From Acanthaster planci (taxonomy: Eukaryota; Echinodermata; Asteroidea; Valvatida; Acanthasteridae), in the NCBI RefSeq assembly GCF_001949145.1, contig NW_019091384.1, positions 2,068,131-2,125,055 on the forward strand: a DNA stretch of 56,925 nucleotides, written 5' to 3'. The translations under genes and the position numbers were made by a program. Under the pieces are notes generated by a model. That model was not told where the DNA came from. It saw only the letters and a list, made by a program, of their open reading frames with translations, and searched no databases. Position 1 is the stretch's first letter; each line of letters begins with the position of its first letter. Positions 39,001 to 48,218 of this stretch are shown one piece after another.

Positions 39001-39364
39001 AGCTGGGGGCACCTGTTCTGGGCTCCTTGTTCATATGAAGTGAGCGGTTCCAACCTACAACTTGTCTGCAACTTCAGATGAGTTTTGGGATGGTTCCTGT
39101 ATTGGACACAGTCTTAGTCACTCTGCCTCTTTTATTCAGGGGGATTTCATGGCCTTCTTGGTCTTTGGAGCCACGGCTTTCATCAGCGGCGTGCTGGACC
39201 TCTGGCTGCCCGAGACGCTGGATAAGCCCCTCCCCGAGTCCATCAAAGACGTGGAGGACGGCGACGTCAGGTGGAGGGAGGATGTAGTGGTCGTCAAGGA
39301 TGCCAAGACGCTGGAGATGATGGAGGAGAAGATAGAAATGTTCCAGAAAGATGAAATGGTTTGA
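27069..39364 (+). CDS. SLC22A15: SLC22-family organic ion transporter, SLC22A15-like, 11 coding exons, complete
   Basis: Predicted plasma-membrane major-facilitator carrier of organic ions. Exons: 27069-27317, 28454-28659, 30276-30405, 31395-31486, 32189-32300, 33206-33315, 35229-35363, 36030-36109, 36600-36714, 37409-37481, 39140-39364. All introns are GT..AG, phases join without a stop, total 1527 nt = 508 aa. Seen: first membrane helix at about residues 20-42; a short extracellular loop with four Cys (SLC22A15-like rather than the long OCT/OAT loop); EWDLVCD at 83-89; loop motif [11 protein letters not shown] at 113-123; SWR at 206-208; PESARWL at 229-235 (family PESPRWL); FGRRK at 346-350; [19 protein letters not shown] up to 410; [12 protein letters not shown] near the C-terminus, followed by an acidic cytoplasmic tail. 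Human SLC22A15 is similarly built and slightly longer. The helix 11-12 link looks about four residues short, so a tiny phase-0 exon in the last intron cannot be excluded. Start: ATG 27069 has an in-frame TGA at 27051 and lies 46 bases into an exon, so 5' non-coding exon(s) lie upstream. Substrate cannot be read from sequence. Confidence 0.93.
29833..29910 (+). repeat. Dispersed AACCCTAACTGCCC...CAGGTTTGGTAC repeat, intronic copy
   Basis: Runs AACCCTAACTGCCC, then ACTCCAACAGCAGGTTTTG, then GGCAGGTTTGGTACC. It matches the reverse complement of 19998-20075. Two more CAGGTTTGGTAC ends follow at about 29951 and 30046, so the right half is repeated locally. Confidence 0.65.
30508..30720 (+). repeat. 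Diverged intronic repeat, copy 1 (intron 3 of SLC22)
   Basis: Shares CAGTCAGTATTTGTTTT, CCCACAGATTCTGCTT, CTGATTAATT and TCCAGCTC with 35490-35710 in the same order. It has no recognisable ends, so it may be an old interspersed element or an internal duplication of the gene. Confidence 0.55.
34946..35152 (-). mobile_element. tRNA-derived SINE in an SLC22 intron
   Basis: On the minus strand it begins GGGCAGGTGGCCGAGTGG (Pol III A box TGGCCGAGTGG) and has a B box GGTTCGAATCC about 45 bases on, the spacing and sequence of a Ser/Leu-type tRNA promoter. The body then runs through TTGGCAAGCCACTTCACCCC to GCGATGGACTGGCATCCC and ATCCAGGGGG, a tail type shared by many animal SINE/LINE families. The body rules out a functional tRNA. 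It sits between coding exons 6 and 7 and opposes host transcription. Confidence 0.85.
35490..35710 (+). repeat. Diverged intronic repeat, copy 2 (intron 7 of SLC22)
   Basis: Counterpart of 30508-30720 with the same order of shared words and several insertions. Confidence 0.55.
36887..36923. repeat. 14-bp-arm hairpin in an SLC22 intron
   Basis: CACAGAATTAAACA and TGTTTAATTCTGTG at the two sides of a 9-base loop, following an AACCCTAACC stretch. A similar arrangement (AACCCTAACCC, then CACAAAGT...ACTTTGTG) is at about 28940-29020. Confidence 0.55.
37596..38152 (+). mobile_element. TTAA-flanked non-autonomous DNA element, copy 1 (piggyBac-type MITE), in the last SLC22 intron
   Basis: Starts TTAACCACTTCGACCCG and ends GCAAGTGGTTAA, giving a TTAA duplication and short inverted ends CCACTT/AAGTGG. 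The 557-bp interior has no long coding frame. A second copy lies inverted at 55656-56240 and matches along much of the length I compared, including CAGAGCCGGG and GGACAAAAGAG near one end and GCTCAAGA near the other. TTAA target sites are the hallmark of piggyBac-superfamily elements; the family assignment rests on that alone. Confidence 0.8.
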
Positions 39365-39553
39365 AGCAAATTCAAAAATCTATTATATTAGTATTTTGAA
39401 TTTTGTAACTTAGTTTGGGTTATACTGATGTAAGTGGAATAGTTTAGCCCAAGTATGGTTTTGGTATAACTTCGTGTCTAGTGTTGGTTTCAGTTTTTCT
39501 TTTGTAGATGTAAATGTAAATGTTACTATTGTATTTTGTCCTTACCTGGTATA

Positions 39554-39559
39554 ATTAAA
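39554..39559 (+). terminator. Possible polyadenylation signal (ATTAAA) of the SLC22A15-like gene
   Basis: ATTAAA lies 190 bases after the stop codon in AT-rich sequence, with no better AATAAA before it. Variant signals are frequent in animals, so this is only a plausible 3' end. Confidence 0.3.
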
Positions 39560-40356
39560 CCTTACAAGAGCTTGGAGTGTGGGGCTGGAATCTGCCCCCT
39601 CGCCATTTTTGGCCGATGTCGTCGCAGTGCTCCTTTAGGAGTTTCTTCAGTAATGTCTTGTGGTTAGTTTGACACCAGTGTTGTGAAAATTGGATATACC
39701 AATCTCGCGCAGCACCCATTTTTCTGATACAGGTCAGCCAAAAGTGTATACGTGTACGCTTTCCCGACATGGTCAGTGAATACAGGCCGACGCACCTGTG
39801 CCCTTTAACTTCAATCAAACCTTACTTCAGAATGGGACGAAACCTCGCTTTTGTATCGAGTGTCTTTACATGCATGCGCGGTTTTAAAAGATTAGACATA
39901 CCGTAGAACAACCTAGACCTGACTCAAGTTGGGATCATCCCTGACATCTGCGCTTAAGCTTTTGATATGGAGGCAGTGCATTGTTACTTGCGTTGCGCCC
40001 TTTTGTGTCCACGTATTACTGTGAGTTCATAAATCCTGACTTAACGAATGAACGAGTCTACTAGTCTGACTACTTTGATTGGTGGAAATGCCAAGTCTGA
40101 CTCCTTGGATTGGTGGAAATTTCTTATACATTGTGCAACATCATGTCGTTCATATACAATTATGAATAACTACATATCACCAATGGGGGTCCGATTGGCT
40201 TATCCGTCTAGTCAGACTTACTGACTGGTGATACGTGTACAATCTTTAACGTTGACGCCGGATATCGCAGAAAAGCTATCAAATGAGGGCGCCTTATAAG
40301 AAGTTATGCGAGCGGCCGAGCACGATGACGATGCACAGTACTGTGTATGTGAAGGG

Positions 40357-40378
40357 ATGGCTGACGGGGAAGAGCAAC
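40357..40378 (+). CDS. Candidate first coding exon (weak)
   Basis: ATG in a strong context (GAAGGGATGG) reads MADGEEQ, then a donor (C before GTAAGC). The 120 bases upstream are CpG-rich (GGGCGCC, GCGAGCGGCCGAGCACG). No continuation exon was identified to the right, so this may be a relic or a non-coding first exon. Confidence 0.2.
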
Positions 40379-40715
40379 GTAAGCTCAGACTTGATTCAAG
40401 TCTAGGGACAGCCGAGTTCTTAGAGGGGAGGAATTCCCCCCCCCTCCCCTGACCAGCTTTGTGATGGTTTGAAAAACCTGGCTCCTTTGTTTGACTTGGT
40501 GCTGCCTGACAAATGAGTAAAATTTCACAATTTATTCTTTGATGTGACGAGTAAAATTTCACAAATTTGTCTGTGATGTGACGTGTAATGGCAAGTCCAA
40601 GGTCTTGGATTTAAATCCTACCATGGCACACTCGGGATTTTTTACCAGTCTCTTTTTTCTTTACGTAACAGCAGCATGTCAATTATGCCATTTTTTACGT
40701 TCTGCAGAGTTGCTT

Positions 40716-40961
40716 GGGTAATTCCAGAAATTAGGGGTCCATTATTTTTTGTGGCCCTGTCACATTTGACATATGATTTTGTAAGTTCAGAACACATTTT
40801 CTAATTTCCAAGAGTGATGAATGAATGCAGATTACCTGCCAAACAAATAGCAACAGTTTGAAATCAATTCCAGTGATATTTCCATGTCACATAAAAAAGG
40901 TCAGATGTAACAGGGACACAAAAATGTCACACTTTTGGACCCCTAATTTCTGGAATTACCC
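40716..40961. mobile_element. 246-bp MITE with 25-bp perfect terminal inverted repeats, copy 1
   Basis: GGGTAATTCCAGAAATTAGG (GGTCC continues) at 40716-40740 is mirrored exactly by GGACCCCTAATTTCTGGAAT (TACCC continues) at 40937-40961. Inner parts also pair (CCCTGTCACATTTGAC with GTCAGATGTAACAGGG). A relative is at 52879-53116. No coding frame of note. Confidence 0.85.
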
Positions 40962-42949
40962 AAATGCAGCATTTAAAATGTAGAACTTCATGGCCACATG
41001 TTGAAGCTTGGTGGCAACTTTTCAACTTGGTGGAAGACAAGGCAAGTCTTTCCAAGTGAAGTTCAAATCAAACTGCTAAGTTTCCGCTGCACACTAATTC
41101 AAGAACTTTTGAAGCACATCAATGTACAGGGTAAATTGACTACTCGTGGATCCAAGCAAGTGAGTTGGAAAGCCATGCTGTCGTTGTATGTACAACTCAG
41201 GATTCAGTTGCATCTTCAGCAGATGAGAAAAGTGTCGAGGTATAAGAATTATCTATTTTTCAAAATTATGCCTTCTGGAATTTTGTACTATACATTTGAA
41301 GTTTAAAAGGACAACTGGTGTTTCTTTTCCTTTCCTTTCATTCCAGTATTCAGCGTTTTCTAACTCGGCAACTGATCCCAGAAAGTTTCTAAGTCCAGAC
41401 AAATATGTAACCCAAATCAACACAATGAGTCGCAAGCAATTAGAACAACTTTTTTGTTTAAGGCCTTGACGAGAATCTTGCACTCTGTGAATCAATGGGA
41501 ATGCTGTAGATTTTTCACCTGTGTGTCGTCCATTTTCACCAGGTTGCCAAAATGGGTGATACAGCAAGACAAGAACTCAATTTTGCTCTTTCTTGTGTAA
41601 AGTAAACTACATGCAAGATCAAAAATATGATCTTAAGATGTATTTTATGGGATCCAGTCACACACCTGCTTAGCGAAACCACCAAAAATGCCACAGACGG
41701 GATGCATATTGTAGGTGTGACTGGTTCCCAGTGATGTCCACACAGCACAGAAATTTGTCAAACAATATTTTGTTTTCACTTAGTAGAAGTCGACTCTGTT
41801 CTCGCCCAAAATTCAGTTCTGTGCTTGGTACATGTGTTCCAGTGATGGGAGTATATCGAAGGGAATAACAAAGCTGTAGTGGCAGGGCACTCACAGGTGT
41901 GTTCTTGAACTTGACATGCCCAAGGACAGGTCCAGACCCACATTTGTTGGGGGGGGGGTTTGAACTACAGTACTTTGTATGGGGGGCCAATTTTTTTTTT
42001 TAAACCCATGTGACCTTTTATGGTCTTTCTGAGGAGTGAAGCTACATTTTAGGGCTTTTTGCACTTTTTAAAATATGGAAAGTGAAACAGACCAAAACAT
42101 TTACCTTGTTTTTGCTATTTTCTATACCCCGCTAACGAAGTCGGCTTGATCTTGGAACTCTGAATTCTTTTTCAAAAATAAATTTACTTGCCCCCCCCTT
42201 TATTTTTTTTTGGGGGGAGGGGCATGGTCCCTGTAAGCCCCACCCCATAGATCCGCCCTTGGATGTCTATGTGGCTTGTCAGGCACCCTGTTGTTCAAAC
42301 TGGCAACTATTATGTGTGTGTACCGCTTGTTCGCGAGCATTGTGCCACCTCAGTAATGGCTTCTAATTCTGAGTACCGAATTACACTTGAGGATGTAGGT
42401 CCCAAGTTCTGATCATCAACTCAAGAACACCTAGTTCAGTCTAGGGACATGCTCAGAAAAACTGCCAATTTGCAACAGTAATGCGACAAGCATTCCTGAA
42501 GGGAACAGCTGCCCAAGCTTTTTGAGACAGTTCCTTACAACCTCTCATCGTGTGACACTTTGTTTATTCTGTTGTCTGTTATGCAATTGCTGAAATGTTG
42601 GTCCACATGAACCCCTACTGCCAAAGTTTCATTTACAACTACTCGTTTATTGTATGTTTGTAAATATGTGTAAATATGTAAATCAGAACAAACTTCCAGA
42701 GACAAGATAATTTGCCTAAAAAATGTTATTGAAATCATATAAAAAAGTCATGGTTTTAATACATGGTAATCATGGTTGGGCTGTTAAAGGGGCTTTTACT
42801 ATTTGGAGAGGTCAACAATGCTGTGAAGGGTTCCCAGGAAAACCAAGTTTAATCTTTCGCATTTTAAAGACTAAATGTACTAAAATGCCTCATTGCTGCA
42901 ATTTGCCGATTGCCGTTAGAGGAAACTTAAAGGTTAACCAATTGGCAGA

Positions 42950-43245
42950 TGTCAAGTCAACGTGGGTACTTCATATTTCTTTCGTTTGTTTTTGACTTTG
43001 GACAGCAGGTTTATGTTTTTATTCCCTGAAAACTGGGAAAGCAAACCCAGTACAACTCTGCGGATAATAAATCTCCCACCCAACAAAGATACGCTTGCCT
43101 TTCACTCTGTTATGTGTCACTTGGAACTTTTGGGAGTTTATTGTAAATTTGATTCCGGCAATGATTTCTTCTCCAGGTTATGATGTCATCTACAAGTTTT
43201 TTTCCTGATCTCACATTTTCTTGTGCCATACTAATGGCTTTTAAA
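42950..43245. pseudogene. Decayed copy of the block at 45880-46200 (includes the 3' end of the minus-strand gene)
   Basis: TTATGATGTCATCTACAA and, after a T-run, CTGATCTCACATTTTCTTGT at 43180-43228 match TTATGACGTCATCTACAA and CCGATCTCATAATTTCCCGT at 46139-46187. Upstream words also match in order (GTACAACTCTGCG/GTACAACTCTACG, ATAAATCTCC, TTTCACT). On the minus strand this gives a relic of the gene's last residues (MAQENVRSGKKL against TAREIMRSGQQL) without the stop. Confidence 0.5.
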
Positions 43246-43382
43246 AATTGTTTTCCCTTTTTTTTGAGTGATAATGAATGCATTTTAATCATTGGAAGTC
43301 AGAAAAATTCTTCACAATCAGTTTTAAGTTTTGCTCACCACAAAAAAGTGGCTGATGATTCACTAGCCTATCCCCCACCTCA

Positions 43383-43482
43383 GGACAAAGGATACCAAGT
43401 GAGGCAAGCGGTACAGTGGGGAAAGGAGTAAAGAGTGGGCCAAGGGGTACAGAGTGAGGTAAGGGATACCGAGTGGCGGCAC
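43383..43482 (+). repeat. Degenerate tandem repeat, about 20-bp unit
   Basis: Variants of GGTACAGAGTGAGGTAAGG (GGATACCAAGTGAGGCAAGC, GGTACAGTGGGGAAAGGAG and so on) repeat roughly five times. Confidence 0.5.
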
Positions 43483-43988
43483 AATAATTACAACAGACTT
43501 TAAGAGCAATTTTTAAGTGTGTAGACAGAAGCAAAATCGTGACGATGAAAATCCATTTTATGACTACAAACTTTTTGAGTATCAAACTAGTGCTTAATTT
43601 AACTTATTAAAAAGAAATGATTATCCTAATTTGCAATGGAAAAAACACATTTTCATCGAAGTGGAGCAGATTGAGATTTTAAAATAAGCTTCAACTATAA
43701 ATTACCTAATTAATTAAAATATATACATATGCAAGTAAAGAAAACAGAAAATATACGAATAAAATCATATAAATTAACTGATGTTCCTGAAATAAATTGA
43801 AAACCGTTCAAACAAATTTTTTAAAACAAAAAAGAAAGAAATCAGCCACACAAAGCGAAAAAAATCACTTTGAAAAAAAAAACAGCCTGTGGGGAAAGAA
43901 TTAAACTTTGAATGCAAGCACACTTGTAAAGTTTCCCTTGTCACTTGCAATTCCCAACTGTTTTCAGGACCAGAATTACCGCCACAAC

Positions 43989-44032
43989 TGTGGGGTCCGA
44001 CGTCCGCAGAGGAGCGGACGTCGGACCCCACA
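43989..44032. repeat. Perfect 19-bp GC-rich hairpin
   Basis: TGTGGGGTCCGACGTCCGC, loop AGAGGA, then the exact complement at 44014-44032, standing in very AT-rich DNA. The function is unknown. Confidence 0.85.
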
Positions 44033-44484
44033 TTTCTAGGGGTAGATTAGAATGGCGTAGTTAGAGAGCACTGCTGATAAAAAAGCTCATTTTTCTGAAA
44101 CGTTCTGCAGCTCACTCGGAAATAGACGTTTACATTAGACAAATAGACATCTATAGTGCGCATGAAGTTTTCTCGCAGATAAAACGCCCACTAGTGAGAG
44201 ACAAAGTTGGAATCGACGGGATGGGACCTGGTTTGTGTTCGCTTCAATGACCGGCATACCACAAGGGTGCACGGAAATGTGTCCTTACAGTTAATAACTC
44301 GGGAAAAGCCTAAACGTTATGATGGGGATAACTCTCCCACCGTGGAGTGACCAAGTGATCGCAACATCGTACTGTCCTGTTAAACTTGCAAGAATGCAGA
44401 CCACATTCAACGTGTCACACCTCAGATGGTCCTGAGATTGGCCACCACTGCTACCACTTTCACTTCACTGTTCTGAATCGACTA

Positions 44485-44596
44485 AATGCGCGCTTCGTAA
44501 TTGGAAAGGGCCGATAGGTTTCGCGCATTGTGATTAATCAACGCTTTGCAAACTCTTAATCTTGAAGGCGCACTTTCGTGAAACGCCCGTCGTAAG
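44485..44596 (-). mobile_element. Degenerate half-copy of the 80-bp-arm foldback family
   Basis: Contains AAATGCGCGCTTCGTAATTG, GGAAAGGGCCGATAGGTTTC, GCGCATTGTGATTAATCAAC, TTTGCAAACTCTT, GGCGCACTTTCGTGAAACGC. It aligns with the right arm of 48014-48189 with several changes. Confidence 0.6.
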
Positions 44597-44795
44597 TGTG
44601 ACGACGCGTCGATTCAGTTTAAACCACGCCCACTGCACATCAATGCACATAGAGTTAGATGCATTGATAACGTGATCCCCGTTTATGTGGAACCAACTTC
44701 TGTGATCGTCCAATGGGAGCCTGCAAATGGTGGCGAGTCCGCCTTTATGACGACGTCACTTACGAACCGGATCAATTTTGGCGGAAAGCGGAGAA

Positions 44796-44877
44796 TAACA
44801 GTCGTCAAACAAGAAGATGGGTTTGAGGCAGTATTCGAATACTGCTTCAAACCCCGTTTCTTGTTTGGTGACTGTTA
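44796..44877. repeat. 82-bp near-perfect palindrome with 41-bp arms and no loop
   Basis: Arms 44796-44836 and 44837-44877 pair at 35 of 41 positions with the centre at TATTC/GAATA. Outer end TAACAGTC/GACTGTTA, middle CAAACAAGAA/TTCTTGTTTG, inner GCAGTATTC/GAATACTGC. The apparent open frame across it (44672-44878) is a by-product. Confidence 0.85.
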
Positions 44878-45217
44878 AAATGGGAAGCAATTTCATTTTG
44901 TGTTTAGTAGAAGCATTTGTATGTAATAGAGATGTTTAATCCTTTCGATATTTGTGCCAGATGTTTTTTAACACTTTGTACAGTATTTTTCGGTTTCGTA
45001 CTCACGGCCAACCATTGTTTTGCCAACCTGGGTAGGGGAAAATTTCGCGAGTGACATAACAAAATAAAGGTCTTTTTAGAGCTTGCATATTGCACCCTCA
45101 CTGAAACAGTTTTCTTGTCAAAGGCAACGAATCAAAGGGTATCCGCCCTCCGGCGGGACCAAGAGAAGATGCAATTTCTGTAGCAACCGTACTCTCGTGA
45201 TGATGGGAACTGCACTT

Positions 45218-45275
45218 CGCTAGTTCACGACCATGCTTATGAACACCGCTAGTTCACGACCATGCTTATGAACAC
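45218..45275 (+). repeat. Perfect direct duplication, 2 x 29 bp
   Basis: The unit beginning CGCTAGTTCACGACCATGCT and ending TATGAACAC is present twice in succession without a mismatch, so it is recent or an assembly artefact. Confidence 0.85.
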
Positions 45276-45794
45276 GGATGTCATCATAAAATTTTTGCTT
45301 ATGAAATACAGGTCTTGCGTCCGTTATGTACGAACAACTATGACACTCAATCGAACACATGATCCCAGCCAGTGTGGCTCTTCCCACCCGGTGAGGGGCG
45401 CTCCTGCTCAATGCTGATATCGCTCCTGTCATCCGGGAATAAAGACCTGCTCTATACAGTGAGAATTGCAATGCCCTGTTGTGAACTGTTGCTGCCAGAA
45501 ATAGAAATCAGACACCAAAATTGGTTAAGTTAAAAGAAGATTACATGTATATTCATATTTACTCAGATGCGTTCATCCATATATCCTCTAATTTTCCTTG
45601 AGAATAACACTTTACTAATTCACCATGAGCTCTTTGTTCAAACAGCCTACCTAGCATTCGGTTTGGCGATGCAGAGCAACCGTTTACCTTACGTGAAAGC
45701 TGTGATGGGAGAATTTCATCACAGCGTGTGATTTTAATCAACGCTCTTTCTGTTTGCAGTGTCTTGTATAAAATAGGGGTTCTATTTAGAAATA

Positions 45795-45882
45795 AGGGTA
45801 ATAGGTATTTGCTCCATGGCAGCTGGATTTGATCAGTCTGTGGTGTAGCGCAGTCGCGTCGTTTGTCATCCTAAAGGTAAGA
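45795..45882 (+). pseudogene. Decayed copy of SLC22 coding exon 10
   Basis: TTGCTCCATGGCAGCT at 45808-45823 is identical to part of exon 10 (37409-37481) apart from one base, and is followed in order by GGTGTAG, CGCGTCG and GTCATCCTAAAGGTAAG, matching GGTGTAG, ACCGTCG, GTCATCTTAATGGTAAG including the splice donor. An insertion and an in-frame TAG destroy the frame. No other SLC22 exon was seen within several kb, so either the rest of the paralogue has decayed or only this exon was copied. Confidence 0.7.
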
Positions 45883-46150
45883 GTAGTCAACTTTAGTAAG
45901 GGAATGAGTATGTGTTTTGACGGTCTTAAATGTTCACTTCCGGATCTTTTGTTCCCCTCGCGGAAAGCACATCTGGTACAACTCTACGTTTGTTTTCATA
46001 AATCTCCACTGAAGGTTTTGCTGATACTGTTTTTCACTGTTAATTGTCTTCCGTGCGGAGTTTGGCTGTTCCAGTGTAAATCATTTTGATTGAAGCATCG
46101 ATTTAAAAGGGGAAGCTCCTATCCAGTCCGCATAAAGGTTATGACGTCAT

Positions 46151-47332
46151 CTACAACTGTTGTCCCGATCTCATAATTTCCCGTGCCGTGTCGGCTGGGT
46201 TGCGGTAATGCTCCTGCGCGCTGGACAGGAATTGGGCGTGTGCGCCCCCTCCCGGGCCGAACACGACCGAGTTTTGCATGTGCAGCGTCTTGATGGAGGT
46301 CAAGTCCCGCAGCCTCTCGCGGTATACCGCGTCGGACGCGCTGCAGCCGCGGTAGTCTCGCCGATTGGTGGTGGTAGCGACATGTGCGGTGGGGAACTGC
46401 TCTCTGGATAGGAGAATCTTGGAGAAACAAGTACAACTGAATAAAATAAATGTAAAAAGTGACAAACACTCCGAATGCAAAAGAGTGAAAACCACTCCAG
46501 AAGAGTGAAATTTCCACTCTGCAAAGGAACAATAATAAAGGACAACTCGAAAAGAGTTGTCCTTTATATTACTCCTCTTTTGGAATAATTTTCACTCTTT
46601 TCTAGTGATTGTCACTCGTTGTAGAGTGTCTTTCGCTCTTCTGGAATAAATCCATAAGGGACTCGCTCTTTTTGAGGGGGGGTTCTTTTTTCCCTTTAGA
46701 GAGATCGATGAGAAAGCCTAGTAATTAATTTAGCAGATTGAAGAGCTCATCCTGGAAATGTTGACCACCACTGGTCTTTTTTTTTATCCTCGCCTCTTGC
46801 ACAAAATAAATGACAATCTTAAAATGTTTATTTTGAGGAGCCCGTCTATTAGTACTCCATTGTTGTCTTCATAAGATATTCAGTGTAAAGTTTTGAAGTG
46901 GGGTAAGGAAAGTGAATAAAAATAAGCCACCGATCAGAAATCAGCCCATTAGACCTATCAGAGAAATGCAAATGAAATCAACTTGCACATCATCTGCAAG
47001 ATATTCAACCAATACACTTTTCTTCATTACGCTGCAGTACACCCGCAGACTTTCAAATTTTGAAACATGACGGTGATGTCACCAATATACGGAATTGCTG
47101 AAGATCGTAACTTTCTAATTCTCTTTTGAGGCCTACCGCATACCTTGGCGCAAGGAGGTGGCATGGCCAGTGGTGGTTTCACGTATTCTTCCCCTCTGGA
47201 CGAATCGGATGACATTGTTTTGGTCTCGATGTAGTCCTTATAGTATGACGACGTTAGCGAGACATTGTCGTCACCAAGGGTAAAATTGGTGCCAGACTGC
47301 TGGCCTTGGTGTTTGGATTTTACAACCTCCAT
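46151..47332 (-). CDS. Two-exon 144-aa protein resembling axonemal microtubule-associated (SAXO/TEX45/CIMIP-type) proteins
   Basis: Read on the minus strand: exon 1 47332-47144 (63 codons, ends CCAAG before GTATGC) and exon 2 46396-46151 (81 codons plus TAG), joined in phase 0 at a CAG acceptor just before TTCCCC. Exon 2 is much more GC- and CpG-rich than its surroundings and has biased third positions. The product is small, basic/polar, without signal peptide or membrane segment. Two units of similar shape, TNFTLGDD...SSYYKDY (residues 15-34) and SVVFGPGG...SSAQEHY, plus TTTNRRDY, resemble the short FxLG...Y/F repeats of ciliary microtubule inner or stabilizer proteins. That family link is an impression, not a proven homology. 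An alternative acceptor 7 bases upstream would change the frame and give a poorer-looking protein. Its intron holds a foldback element near 46.5 kb, and a decayed copy of its 3' end lies near 43.2 kb. Confidence 0.5.
46440..46650. repeat. Foldback element in the intron of the minus-strand gene
   Basis: Centre is a perfect stem ATAAAGGACAACTC/GAGTTGTCCTTTAT (about 46533-46565, loop GAAAA). Outward, the left side repeats AGAGTGAAA and CACTC while the right side repeats TTTCACTC and AGAGTG, so the whole 200 bases is a degenerate inverted repeat with internal direct repeats. Confidence 0.6.
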
Positions 47333-47505
47333 TAGTTTAGCGGGTAATTGGGAGCTGAGATTCTTATATTAATCTTTTCTTGGACGCGATCGAATGTTGT
47401 TCTGCAACACTGCACGATTAAAAAACAAAACACAGATGTGACACTAACGTCATAAAAAGCGGCTAAGTAACGACGACGCGGCGTCCCCACTGGTTCAAAG
47501 TAAAA

Positions 47506-47513
47506 TGACGTCA
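47506..47513. promoter_or_regulatory. CRE palindrome TGACGTCA upstream of the minus-strand axonemal-type gene
   Basis: A perfect cAMP-response-element palindrome lies about 175 bases upstream of the minus-strand ATG at 47332, within CpG-containing sequence (ACGACGACGCGGCG at 47470-47483). CREs are common in male-germline and ciliated-cell promoters, but a single 8-mer is weak evidence. Confidence 0.25.
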
Positions 47514-48013
47514 TGGTGACCTGCTGCTTTTAAATCTTGCGGTTTCAATGTGTATGCCACGCCCCAAAACGCATTTCCCATTGCTTTCGACAAATCTAAG
47601 CTCAACCGCTAACTGAATCTATGCCCCCTGTAAAAGTGTCGAGAACACCGAGAAAAGGCAATTTCGTTGAGACTATTTTTTTTCTTTGCGTCTGTCAAAA
47701 CTTAAAATTCGCTGAGTCACTTGCGAAATCTCCTCAGTTTCGCCACTGGTTGCCATTAAATAATGCCACATCTAGGAACTTAAGAAATCGTAACCCGTTA
47801 AAGGAAGTCATAGGTAAAACTGATGAGCGGTTTAAAAATAGCCCGATTCCTTTCTGTATACCAGGCTTTTGAACACACGTAATTAAATCCATCAGGCCAT
47901 AGATCATCTTGGCTGATAATAATTATCGCAGAGGTTCGCTCTTTGCATTTTTTTATTTAAATCTTTGTATAATTGTTTCTTGTATTTAATATTATCCTTG
48001 TGAAATCATGTGG

Positions 48014-48189
48014 AATACGGCCGTTTCCCAATAGTGCGCCACCAAGAGTTTGCAACGCGTTAGCCAATCACAATGCGCGAAATTTGTCGACCCAGCGCGC
48101 GTTTAGAAAGGGTCGACAAATTTTGCGCGTTATGATTGGCCAACGCATTGCAAACTCTTGGTGGCGCACTGTTGTGAATCGCCCTTATT
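48014..48189. mobile_element. Foldback MITE with two 80-bp arms
   Basis: Left arm 48014-48093 and right arm 48110-48189 are reverse complements at about 84% identity, separated by 16 bases. The arm core reads GTGCGCCACCAAGAGTTTGC, then AACGCGTT, CCAATCA, GCGCGAAATTTGTCGACCC. Related half-copies are at 23643-23737, 23882-23972 and 44485-44596. CG-rich arms in AT-rich DNA. No coding capacity. Confidence 0.85.
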
Positions 48190-48218
48190 CAGAATATCGA
48201 CGAGAATATAATATCAAA

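Larger units (their letters stand above)
39365..45794. other. Repeat-rich interval between the transporter and the minus-strand gene
   Basis: Contains a short imperfect direct duplication (GTCTGACTNNTTGATTGGTG type, 40064-40120), the 246-bp MITE, the decayed block at 42950, two palindromes, a foldback half-copy and the 29-bp duplication. No intact gene was seen other than the weak exon at 40357. Confidence 0.5.

Noticed and set aside
46119-46532. Longer Arg-rich frame overlapping exon 2 of the minus-strand gene
   Set aside because: Alternative frame of the same GC-rich exon. It would need a different acceptor and gives Arg/Pro-rich content typical of a shifted frame.
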